A stretch of DNA of 64,000 nt from Eutreptiella sp. 'Long Island Sound 2002' (Eukaryota; Euglenozoa; Euglenophyceae; Eutreptiales; Eutreptiaceae), in the NCBI GenBank assembly GCA_964036045.1, contig OZ038388.1, forward strand, positions 8,718,223 through 8,782,222. The letters are read 5' to 3'. Made by a program: the position numbers and the translations under genes. The notes beneath the pieces were generated by a model. That model ran no database searches, was not told where the DNA came from, and saw only the letters and a list, made by a program, of their open reading frames with translations. This document shows, piece by piece, positions 24,801 to 36,800 of this stretch (position 1 is its first letter; every line of letters begins with the position of its first letter).

Positions 24801-27800
24801 TTGTGTTGTGTTGTGTTGTGTTGTGTTGTGTTGTGTTGTGTTGTGTTGTGTTGTGTTGTGTTGTGTTGTGTTGTGTTGTGTTGTGTTGTGCTGTGCTGTG
24901 CTTTGCAGTGCTGTGCTGTGCTGTGCTGTGCTGTGCTGTGCTGTGCTGTGCTGTGATGTGTTTTGTCTCGTGTTGTGTCGTGTGTCGTGTGTTGGTGTTG
25001 GTGTTGGTGTTGGTGTTGGTGTTGATGTTGGTGTTGGTGCACTGCGGTGTGAAATGTGTTTTTGGTCGGGACCCCCCCAAGAACCCCCCCAAAAGAAAAC
25101 TGAAAACCCACTTTGGGGGGTCGGGAGAGGTGGAAAAAAAGAACCCCCACGTTTTTGGGGTTGAGGACCACGAATCATTGTGTCCGTGGGGGGGGGGGGG
25201 GGTCACGGAGGGGGGTCCCAGAAATGACCCCTTATTCGTTGACCTTGGGAAGCGGCAAAACCCGAATCCCTACAGGCATCCAGTAGCCAAATTGGATGAC
25301 AAACACGCCAAGGGGGTCTACAACATGCCGCGCCTGCGACCCCGGCTCCCACTGCAAGCCATGTCTAGGAACTCAGGCCCAGCAGGGAGTTTGCGGCCAA
25401 AAACTTGGGAACCCCCTTCACAGGTGCCAAGCAACCCCCCACACCCCCCGCCACAAAAAAAGGAAAGACAGTGGCTCATCCAAACCAATACACTCCCAAA
25501 ACGCCCTCGGTGTTTCGTCACGCCGGGTTGATCGTGTGCGTGGGGGGGCGGGGGGGGGGGGTGAGGGGAGGGGGGCCTTGTGGGTGTGCCCGTATGCCAC
25601 CACCATTTCTAAGTGAAGGTCGGACAATGGGTGTCCCCGACACGGGCAGGAGAGAACATAGCTACCCCTGCCACACCTCAACAAGAGCGTGCATTGTGGC
25701 TGCATTGCGGTCCCTACAGCGGGACGGCAAAGACATGACGTCCATGTGCGGCCGCTGCAGACAACATTTTCCGGCACCAAGGGCAATGCTAGGCCCAAGC
25801 CCGGGGACCTTTGGTAACTACGTGTAACCGAGGGAGGGGGGCGGGCAGGCCTATGTTTGAAGGGGGGGATTTTGTGTGGGGGGGGCGGGGGGTGGGGTGA
25901 CCATGAAGGCTGCGTGAATATGCCGACTGTGTGTGAGTAGGACCGGGGCTGTTTGGGGGGGGGGGGTCTGGGACCCAGAACCCTGCGTACCAAGAATAGC
26001 CCGAAGAACTTTGTTCTTCGGTAAAAAAAAATTTATGAAAAAAAATAAACAAAATAAATCTCATTTGATCCCGCTCTCAACATTTTGGTGGGGGGGCACC
26101 CATATCAACAAGTATTGCCAGGCCTTGGGGGGGGGGGGGGCGGTGGTGTCGCGGATCCGGACCGAGGACCCCCGCCGCCCCCCGAGCGCAGGAACCACGG
26201 GACATACCGCAGAGTGGCCAGGGCAGCTTTGCAGTGATCTCGGGCGCAGTAGAACTGGACCCTGGGCCGAGAGGGCCCCGTCACGAATCTCAGTCCTGAG
26301 GTCTGTGACGATGCACAAGGCCGCGAGGGTCGGGGGCGCAGAAGCTGGTGACCGACCCACACCGACCCACGCCACGACCCGCTGCCACCGCCGGCACAAG
26401 CCACAGCCTCAGCCCCGGCCCAGGCCCAGCGCCGCTGCCCTTTGCCGGGCCTCCCCCTCCCCACGCCCACGCCGGGCAACGGGCCCCCAAGTGCAGCTGC
26501 GATGTCCCGGGGAGGGGGTAATGCGGGAGGGGCCCCATGTTCATGGGCCTGGCGGCAGGCGTTCTGTGAAGGTGCGTGATGCAGCAGGAGCGCCGCCCCC
26601 GTACATCTGCCTGCGCCCCGCACCCCCAAAATCGTCACCATCAGCCCGGGAGAGAATCCTGCGGCGCAGGGCATCGAGTGGGAATGAGTTCCAGCAGATC
26701 GACGACACGCCCGGTGTTGGGGCTGTCGATCGTGACAGGGCCCCAGGTTTGGAGGGCTGTTCTATCACGGACCCCAATGCGTTGGAGTTACTCCATCACT
26801 ACGTTGCTACGCACTCCACGACGCAGTAAGGCCCTACGTTACTACATTACTACGCCAAGTGCGTAGTAACGTAGCAATTTACTACGCACTTACTGCGCAC
26901 TTACTACGTACGTACTACACACTTATTACGCACTTACTGCGTTCTATTGTGCAGCAAAATGCGTGGTAAGTGCGTGGTAAGTGCGTGGTAAGTGCGTGGT
27001 AAATTACTGTGTTACGACGTTACTACGCACTCCAGTGCGTAGTAATTTACTACGCACTGGAGTGCGCAGTAACGTAGCAACTCCAACGCGTTGGAGTGCG
27101 CAGTAAAACGGCTCCACAGGTTTTTGACGGCGTCGTGCAGCGCCAATTGGTTTCCACTGTGGGAGCATTCCATGGGGGCTGGTCTTGGGGGTAATCACCC
27201 CCGGGTGGGGGGCATGGGAGGGGCAGGCATTCCCGCGGAGAAAGGGAGACCGTGTGTTAGATCTCAAAGCAAAAAAGTAAAAAACGGCAGCACGCATCCC
27301 TTGAAGAGGCGCCAGGCAACGGCAATGCAGGGACGAAGAGAGGGGGCGGGGGCCTCTGTACAGCCGTCAGTTCACCGCCCGGCACGTCCTTGACTTCGAC
27401 CCAGTCACCCACCCACCGCTCCCAAGGCTGCGGGGCATATGGCTGCTGCTCTCGGAGCGCCTGCTGGAGGTGGTCCAGGGAGGTCGGCGTGGTGAGCGAC
27501 CTGCTGTCCTGCGCAGCTGCCAGGCAGGCAAGGGCAGAGCCTGGCGTCGTATTGCCCTGCTGAGTGGTGGGGGCCAGTTGGCGTGCACGGACGGCGGTTG
27601 ATGGGGTTCTTTGGCCATGAAAGGTGAAGAACATAACGGATGCCTTGCTACACTCTGATGTTGCAAAACGCCAATCAAGATAGCCATAGCCCCCGCCCCC
27701 CCAGCCCCCCCGACGAGTGACGAGTGACGCAAAAATATTGTGGCCGAAACCTGATTGTAACTGATTGAAAAACGCAGCAGCAAAACTGCAGGACCACTGG

Positions 27801-30800
27801 CTGGCTGGCGCTCAGTTGTGCGAAGCGATGTGCAGCAGATTGCCACACAACGCGTTTTTAATCACTGTCGCTGCGGTTGTTGCTGCTGGACACTGAGCTC
27901 AATGATGCGGCCGAACTGCCAGCACACAGACAGTGAGAGCAACAGTGACAGAGACAATGACAGTGAAATCTCTGTCACTGTTTCTCTCACTGTCTGTGTC
28001 TATGTAACGTCTCTGTCACTGTGTCGCTGGCACTGTCGCTGCAAAAGCCAACTGTCACTCCCCTGGTGTCACCGAGTGATACGAAGCCAGAAACCCCCGC
28101 CACCCTCACCAGAAATGTGACCCCATTCTTATGGCTGACTCTGATTCCAATCCCTGATTCAACTTGCAGCGGGGCTGACATCGAGGAGGCAAGGAACGCG
28201 TTGGGGAGGGCAATAGGGGCACACACAACTGCTGAACCTTTTGGATCCCCCCTAAGGGCAGCAGTACCTCGTACAGGATAAAAAAAAAAAAAAGCTATTC
28301 CATGCTCCACCTCGAGAGTAATCAGCAGCGTGACATTGCCGTNNNNNNNNNNNNNNNNNNNNNNNNNNNNNNNNNNNNNNNNNNNNNNNNNNNNNNNNNN
28401 NNNNNNNNNNNNNNNNNNNNNNNNNNNNNNNNNNNNNNNNNNNNNNNNNNNNNNNNNNNNNNNNNNNNNNNNNNNNNNNNNNNNNNNNNNNNNNNNNNNN
28501 NNNNNNNNNNNNNNNNNNNNNNNNNNNNNNNNNNNNNNNNNNATGTCTGTTCACGAATCCAGGGCGGTTGTACGAGCAGGACCGCTGAAGGTGCTCCTTG
28601 TTGCTACCGATGGTCTCTCCTCCATTGACTGCACTGACAGCTGTGCAGTCCAGTGGCAGGACCATGGGCCAAATGGCCGATGCAGTAAAAAAGATACACA
28701 AGGAAGACACATCCCATACCTTCAACGAGCAGCTGCACTGTTGCGGAGGCAGTAAGTTCCCCGCCACCAACATTGCCCAAGTCATTGATTGTGATTGTGA
28801 GCTCATCCTGCCCATACCAGTCTTTTAGAGGCTTGTATCGCAGGGCCTAAGCATGTTGTGAGCGGGACAATCCATGATACGGCACAGTGACCACCCTAAA
28901 GTGTGTTTCCCGGAGCGCAGGACGAAGGGTCATGCTGCCTTATGACCCGGCAGTGCAGGTGGACGTGACCCTCAGGCCCTGTTCAGCAACGGCAGGGCCT
29001 TTCCCTATTGGCACATCGAGGCACCACTTACACTCACACACTGCCTGCAATAATCCCGTTGTTTCTTGAGAAATTGACGGACTCCAAATCCCACACAACT
29101 TGGACCAACAACACAATGCGTGGTGACTGAAGTGCATGTTTGTGGCAGTCCTTTGAGGCGCACCCACCCGACAATCCTCAAGGATGGCCCTGTGAGCTGG
29201 CAGTTACAAGCCAACCACGGCCATCGCGTTGCTGGCCAAATTTGGCTGATGGAGCACTGACGGCTGCCAACTGCTTCACTTAAATGCAACTTGGTATCGG
29301 GTAATGTTCACCGAGCTGGGTCTCCCAGTGGAGGTTTTACAACCCATTTTAGGGTCCAGGGTGAGCGATGTATTTTAGCAGGAGCAAGCAGCAGCAGTGG
29401 GCAGTTAAAAATACTTTTTGGGGACACCGTGGCTCAAAACCAGCATCCGAGTCGCTCAAAATGACCGCTGAGCAAACGTGCATCACCTCAAACAAGTTTC
29501 GTGTGATTTCGAGCTAGCTTGTTCTATGGCAGATTTAGTGTCCAAAAATGGCTATTTCCAGCCACTTTTTTCTGGACAATCATCCTGAAAGTTCAGAACG
29601 ACCACCAGTGTCTCAGGTGAGCATTTCCAATGAGGGCCGTTCTTCTTCCACGGGGATTGGGTTGTCAAATGATTGCACATGGGTGTTCAATGAGGCGTCT
29701 CTCATGCCGCGGTGCCTTGCCGTGGTCCATTTTGAGGTGAACATGAGCCCTTTTTCAACGCAGATCCAGGACCAACCAGGACCCAGCTCGGTCCTAGTTG
29801 CAAGTCTTGATAGGCGGTGTTAGTGACTGACCATCCGCTGTTGTTGACTGGCGTTGTGCCATCAATTGGCTGCTGCACTGTGCAGCAGCCAACTGTTTTG
29901 AGGCATGACTGAACATTTCATTGTTTTCGTTAAGCGCGGTACTGACCCACCCCAACAATTGTAGTTCTGAACAGCCCTTGTCAAGCAGATAAATGTTGTG
30001 CGTGGAGAGAGAGCACCATTTACAATCGTGTATTGAAGCACGGCTGGACGCAGGGGAGTGGGGTTCGTATGGAGGTCTCATCTGTGAAAACTGTGCTGGG
30101 AAAAGAGGCTCAAGAGCTTTGGGACAGGGAGAGGCTGGGACCAGCGGGGTGGGTCTGCGAGGACAAGGGAGGAGGCGTCAGTGTGTAGGGGACAGCTTTG
30201 GCAGTGGTCCCTGGTGACAGAGGATGGGGGGCCTGGGAGGCTCAGCCCAAGCCATGGCCAGGGAACAAACCATGCAATCGCTCAGCCTTGTAAACTACAC
30301 GTCTGAAGTACCAGAGCCCTTGACCAAAGAGCTCATATCAGAGACACCAATCTCTTGGGGGAGGGCGGTGAGCAGGGATGTGCTTGAGGGGCAACGGGCC
30401 CAAAGCGGGTTTGACAAGAGGCTGCAAAGGTGGCAGACGGCGGTTGGAAAAGCGGTTGAGAGGCAACGTCTGGCGGGTACAAACCAGCTGGAGGGCCGTG
30501 GGGGGCGGTTGGCACGGCTGCCTGTCGCCCCGAAGAGAATGGGGGGCGGGGGGCTTACGTCCCCCCCTGCAAGAGCAAGGCTGGCGGTGAGCGTGTGTGA
30601 CGTCACAGCAGCGCATCTGAAACCGCTGGATGGCCGGCATCCACTGACCACGCTGCCCGCAGCCCTGTACATACCCGAAGTTGTAAGTCAATCAGCCGCA
30701 GCGGCCCCGTGCATTCAAATGCTGTGGTCCAATCCTCTGCTCCGGTGCAAGTGACAAGACCGGGAGTCCCGGTCGGCAGCTGCAGCCTGCCTTCACGGAC

Positions 30801-33800
30801 AGCCCCTGTGACCCGGACTTCGATGTCAAGGCCATCAGGGTCAGAAAGGGCGAGACCAGTGATAACGATTTCGCTGTCCTCGTCGACACGTTGGGGGCTG
30901 TGCGCGACGACTGAGGGTCGGGAATTGAACACTGCGCAAAGGCGGAACGGACGCGTGCATGGCCGAATGAGACGATGGGTGAATGGACAACGCATGTCGA
31001 CAGTGGTGGACAGGGCACAGGCACACACACCAATAAAAACCTACACACAAAATGACGTTCGTAGCTGCGACGGTCACCCAAATACTGCCGCACCTGACCT
31101 CTGTCTCCGATGACTCCGATGACTCCGTGTTCGGGTCCAGGCAGACCTTCTGCCTGCTTCCCTACCACCATGCCACCGTGTGCGCAATAGCTAAGGCATG
31201 CGTGCACTACTGACGGACACCCACTGCATGCACTAGAGTCGGCACCCACTGGCACCAGCTGCACACATGTACCATCTACGTACAGATGTGTACATGCCCC
31301 ACATGGCGTGTGCGCACCTCCAGCCATTCAACAGAGGGTATTACATTCCACGTCCCAGATTTTGTGAAAATGCGCAGGGCAGGCGCGAAAGTGGCGGAAA
31401 ATGGACATTGAACAGCAGGCGTTCAAAGCTGACCCATATCAGAGACACCAATCTCTTGGGGGAGGGTGGTGAGCAGGGATGTGCTTGAGGGGCAACGGGC
31501 CCAAAGCGGGTTTGACAAGAGGCTGCAAAGGTGGCAGACGGCGGTTGGAAAAGCGGTTGAGAGGCAACGTCTGGTGGGTACAAACCAGCTGGAGGGCCGT
31601 GGGGGGCGGTTGGCACGGCTGCCTGTCGCCCCGAAGAGAATGGGGGGCGGGGGGCTTACGTCCCCCCCTTCAAGAGCAAGGCTGGCGGTGAGCTGATTGC
31701 AAACGTCTAAGAATCGGGACAAATTACGGCTGGAAGTAGCAAGGAAGGCCTCGTTGGAAGAAAGCAACAATCTGGATGTTCGAGTGTGTGGCTTCGTGTG
31801 CCTGCTACAGTGGTTTTGGCATGCGCCTGTACAGAGTGCTCGCGTGGGACCCTGAAGGGCCTGGCATACAGTGCGTGCACAGTGCTAATGGTGGGGACAG
31901 CGCACCAGAAGGCTTGCCTGCAGCAGAGCCCGCACAAAGCCGAAGTCCAACCAAGCCCGGGCCCAAGCCCACGCCACAAGCAAGAATCATCTGTCTGCAT
32001 GCAAAGCATTAACCAACGCACTCCAGCCCACACGAGTGTACACATGGCCAACTTGCAGAGCCCCGTCTCCCTTCCCTTCCTACGCTCGTGCCACAAACCT
32101 CGTACTTCAATGTGCACGTCATGAGAGGCATACTGCACTCCACCCAAACCCGTGTTGCCCAGGTCACTGACATGAATATGCAACACATCAGGGCCAAGAT
32201 AATCGTTGTCCGGCTGTGAGGGAGTAGCAGATGCAAGGTGGGCGAAACAGTGCCTGCCCAAGGCGCAGCAAAATAGGACGGCACAGAGGTTCCAAAGGGC
32301 CCCTTGGGTATGCACCATGGGGACTTAGGAAACGGGGCGCTTTGCTGATGCCAAAATGGGTCGATGACCTTTTATTTTTTCCAGACTTCATCCTAGACCA
32401 CTTGGCATGATCTAAGCCATTTTGAACCAATTATCAGGCGTTGTGGGCCCCCGCAAATCCCACAAAGGGTTGACCGTGGGTCTCTTATATGACGCCTCCT
32501 AGAGCGGCGAGCGGGGAGCCACCTGGAGCTCGGGAGAGAGGTGTAGATTAGAGGGCATATCTACATGCTCTTGGATATATTATGGAGTTAGAGGCCAGCA
32601 AACCAAACTGATTACGGCATATGCCATCCGTATTCCTTTGCTTGGCGGTTTCGAATCAGTTTCAGCGGGTTTTTGGGGGGGGGGGAAATGGCAATTTTAG
32701 GCCCAAAATATCACAGATTTCGGAGGGGACATCCCGACTTGGCACCATCCTGGATCCTGGGCCGCCACTGATCAGTTGGGGGCTCAAACTTTGGACTTGG
32801 GGACCTGGGAATGTCAAAAGGGGGTTAGGCATTGGAACAGAGTAATGGCCAAGGCGAAAAGGAGATGTGCTTGCTTTTTGTTGCTTTTGTTGCTTGTTGC
32901 TTGCTTGCTAGATTTCAGGGGAGAGGGGTGTATCAATTTTTATGTCTATTTTTCTAAAAGGGGGCGCCGGGGCACTGGGGAACTCATGGAGGTTTGCATC
33001 TTGTCGGGGAAATTCCTGGACCTACCTGTCCCAGAGGTATGGGTGTATTATACCTTTTCGGAAAACGTCATGTCCTCACCTTTTTGGATATCAAAATTGT
33101 TGTATCAAACTAAACAATCTGTCTGAGGAATTCCAGAAACACAGTTTGTGGTTGCCTTCTGCAGACACCTGCAGTGGACGTCAATATTTGACCACGTGCT
33201 TCATAAATTTGTTTACCCCTGCCATCACCCCCACGTAGTGAAGCCCAATAAACACGAAAAACAGCCTTCAAGTCCTTCCTATACATGGCCACCAGCTCCA
33301 AGGACCTCACATTCCTGAAGGAGTTGTACCCCGCTTGCATGTTGGCACCGGGTATGGCATTGGAACGAGCACGGAGGTTCAACCCACAGTACGATGATGG
33401 AAAGGGTGATTGTGAAGATGGGCTGTCCCAGAAAAGAGAAGGTACCTCAAGAGGCAAAAGCGTGGCAAAAAAATGCACAAAAGCTCAAACAGTGGACGTG
33501 TGACGTGCAGCGTGGACATGGGTCTTGGAGACAATAGCGCAGACACAAAAAACAGCAGACAGCAAAACCCCAACTGAAAATCTGGCCTGGCAATTTCTCC
33601 ATCATACTGGCTCCCAATACCCGGAACACCCAGAGACCAACTGAATTCGACAGCCCTTCTCATGCCGTTTTCAGAAAGAATACACCCCCCCCCCCCCTGG
33701 AACGATTCTTTTGCACTCCAGCCTGAAGATGGTGAAAACCGCGTTAGTTCCCAGTAATGGCCACCCCCCCCCAAAAAAAAACACACAAAACAGAAAAATA

Positions 33801-36800
33801 TGCACAAATCCCGGTAGTTGGCCAAGTTAGTGGCTTCTTCTTATCACCACTTCTCTGCGAGGTGGACTTGCGATAAGCATTAGAATGTTACCCCCTGCTG
33901 TGACTGCGGCCCTTGGCACTATTGGGCGGCAGGCGGGGCACCTGGCCTGGCTGCTCCCGCTCATTGGTTGGTACAATTTTTGGGAGGGCTCACACATTGG
34001 GCCAGTCCTTCCTTTTGGGGGGAGGCACAAGTCGGTGTTCCACCTGCCACCCAAAGAGTGCCTTGTGCCTTTGGGGAATTGCGTTCCCCCACAAGTTGTC
34101 AGCCCTCAACATCAACCCAGGAGCCAGAGCCGTGTATCATGGATCCACTCGTCCACTCAGACCCCGGTTCAAGGGCACAAGACAAACAGGACCTGATATG
34201 TTGTACCATTGAGGGCCCGTATGAGGGTTGCATTGGATGCATAGAAATCCATGAACTTCTCACTAAATGCCGTGCCCTATAGACAGATACAACAGCACAG
34301 GCCTGGTCACCGGACGCAGGGCGTGCCTACAGCCCGCCGCAGGCAAAGGACACACGGGATCAAGTATGGTGGCATAATGAAAGCTCTGCTGCCTTATGAC
34401 AACAGAGAACACTGTAGAATAACATGGCGATGGAGCTGAAAGCCTGTTGTGCATTTTGCCATTCCTCACAGTTGTGAGAAGGGACTGCCCATACCTCATC
34501 GTTGCCCGCCCTGTTTGGTCCGGCAGGGCAGGCGTCATCAGATCGAACTAAAAAATTCTGTGCAGATTGATCTGTTGACACCATCGCTCTCTACAGAGGA
34601 AACACTACAGCCCTGGCTCAACATGCGTGGTAGGGAATCCCAACCTTCTACCGTGATGAACCAGGAAAGACATCAACCCCTCAGTCAGAAGTAGCAGAGC
34701 CCCAATGCTACTCCCTCCTGCATACCCCTTGAATCAGGCAACCTGTCTGACTGCACGTGAGCCCTCCGCTGTGCCATGGCTGTGTGTAAGTGTGTATGAG
34801 TGGGTCTCGCGGCACTAAGTGGTTGTGTTGAGTGCACATCGAAAACAACAAAGAGTACCTATTTTGGGAATGTTTGGATTCATTGAGAGGTTCACGAAGT
34901 AGCACAACACGCTTCATTGCAAAAAAAATTCCAAAGAATCATGGCATGCACTCTGGGATGCGCAATGTGCTATCCGCCCACCGTAGCACAATGTCCCACC
35001 ATCAAACTTTGTTGCTTTATCCCCTACGTCATAGCGTGCCCAATCCTATGATGTAGGCGTTTTGAGTCGTTTCGCGTTTCGAAGGTTGGTTAGAGGGTGG
35101 GGTAAAATCTTCTTATACCCTTCATCAAAAATGAAAAATAGGGGGATATTCCGGCAGACGCAAGTCGCAACCAGCAAAGGCCTATGTTGGCTGGTCCTCC
35201 TCCTTTGGGAAAAAATAGTGCATCGGACATCTACCCGCCTTGTCCACGAAGCAGTAACTGCGGGTGCTTGATAAGGCCAGACCGCCTATTCTCCGCGCTT
35301 AGTATCAGTTGTACAGCTAGTTGCCCTAATTGTAAACCCCGGTCCCATTTAAAATCATGCGTGTGATTTTATTTTTTCTATGTGATTTTATTTGGCGCAT
35401 GATTTTATTTAAACCTTGCGTCTTTTTATTTCTGCCTACCTAAGGCACCATGGATTCTTTAGATGCTGATACACGTGACAATGATGAGCTGGAGGTTGAT
35501 GACTGTTGGCTGCTGAAACAAATTCTGATTGTGTCACTGCAAGCTCAATGGACGGCAACTCAAATGGACCTGAAACTGTTGCAGACCCAGTTGCGGAACA
35601 ACTTGTTGAACAAGTTGCTGAACCAGTTCCTGAATCAGCTGTTGTACCATGTTGTACCAGTTCCTGAAACAAGTTGCTGAACCAGTTCCTGAACCAGTTC
35701 CTGTACCAGTTCTTGAACAAATTGCTGAAGCAGTTGCTGAAGCAGTTGCTGTTCGATTTCCTGAACAAGTTCGTGAACCGGTTGCTGAACTACATCCCGA
35801 ACAAGTTGCTGAACCAGTTGCTGAACTAGTTCCTGACCAAGTGGCTGCAGAATCTGCTGAGGAACAGGGTGCTGAGTGTGCCAAGGCAAAACGGAAAAGG
35901 GCACCTGCCCAGTTGGATGGGCTGCAGCCCAGAGGGGCAAGACGATTGTCTGGAGCAGGGGCAAGAAAAAATTGGTTGGGGTGGATGAAGCATTGTGGAA
36001 ATGGTTTTGTGAGAGTCTCTTTGGCAGGAGGTAAAGACTTGTGAATACACAATGCAGTGTCTGTCTGTGTTTCTGTTGCTCTTGCCCTAGAGGATTGCTT
36101 GCAGTTTGTAGCATTTGACCTGCAAAAATGGTGCGTGAGTTTATTTCTACCGTTTTCAATAAAATCAAGCATGCGTGATTTTATTTTTTCTGCGTGATTT
36201 TATTCAGGGGGGGGGGGGGTTAGACCTGTGCGCACCCTGCGCGCCGACACTCCCTCTAAGGGCACCCCCTTGGGAAAACAGGAGGAGACCTGGGGGGAAA
36301 TAGGAGGAATGGGTGGTGGGTGAAAATGAAAGATTTGAACTGACGGTTGCAATTGGAGCATTTTGGGTATGAACACATTGAGTACAACCAATTTTCTGAC
36401 CCTTTCCCTAAAGGCCAAAAAAAAATATCTGGGTGGTGTTGGCGCCCAAACTGGCTGTTCTTCCACATTGGCGCAAATTGGCATGGGTTGGGGGGTCTAG
36501 AGGGGGGGGGGGTTCGTGCCCGACACGTAAGTGCCTCCGATGGCCGTACAACTACGCACGCACAGAACAACATACCAGCAAAGGCTGAATGAGCTCAGGA
36601 TGTGGCAGGCTCAGCTTCCCGTGGCCTACGGACATATTCACCCGCATTTGCTCTCCATCCGGATCCGCAATCAGCAGCGGGACAAACATCCGCACGTCAT
36701 TCTTGGGCACCACCAATGTAGCAGGGGCGGTGATGACTGGGGCCTGGTTGAGTGCTGCAAGAAGACCAGTGGGCACATGGCACAGGTCAGTGTCCCCAGC

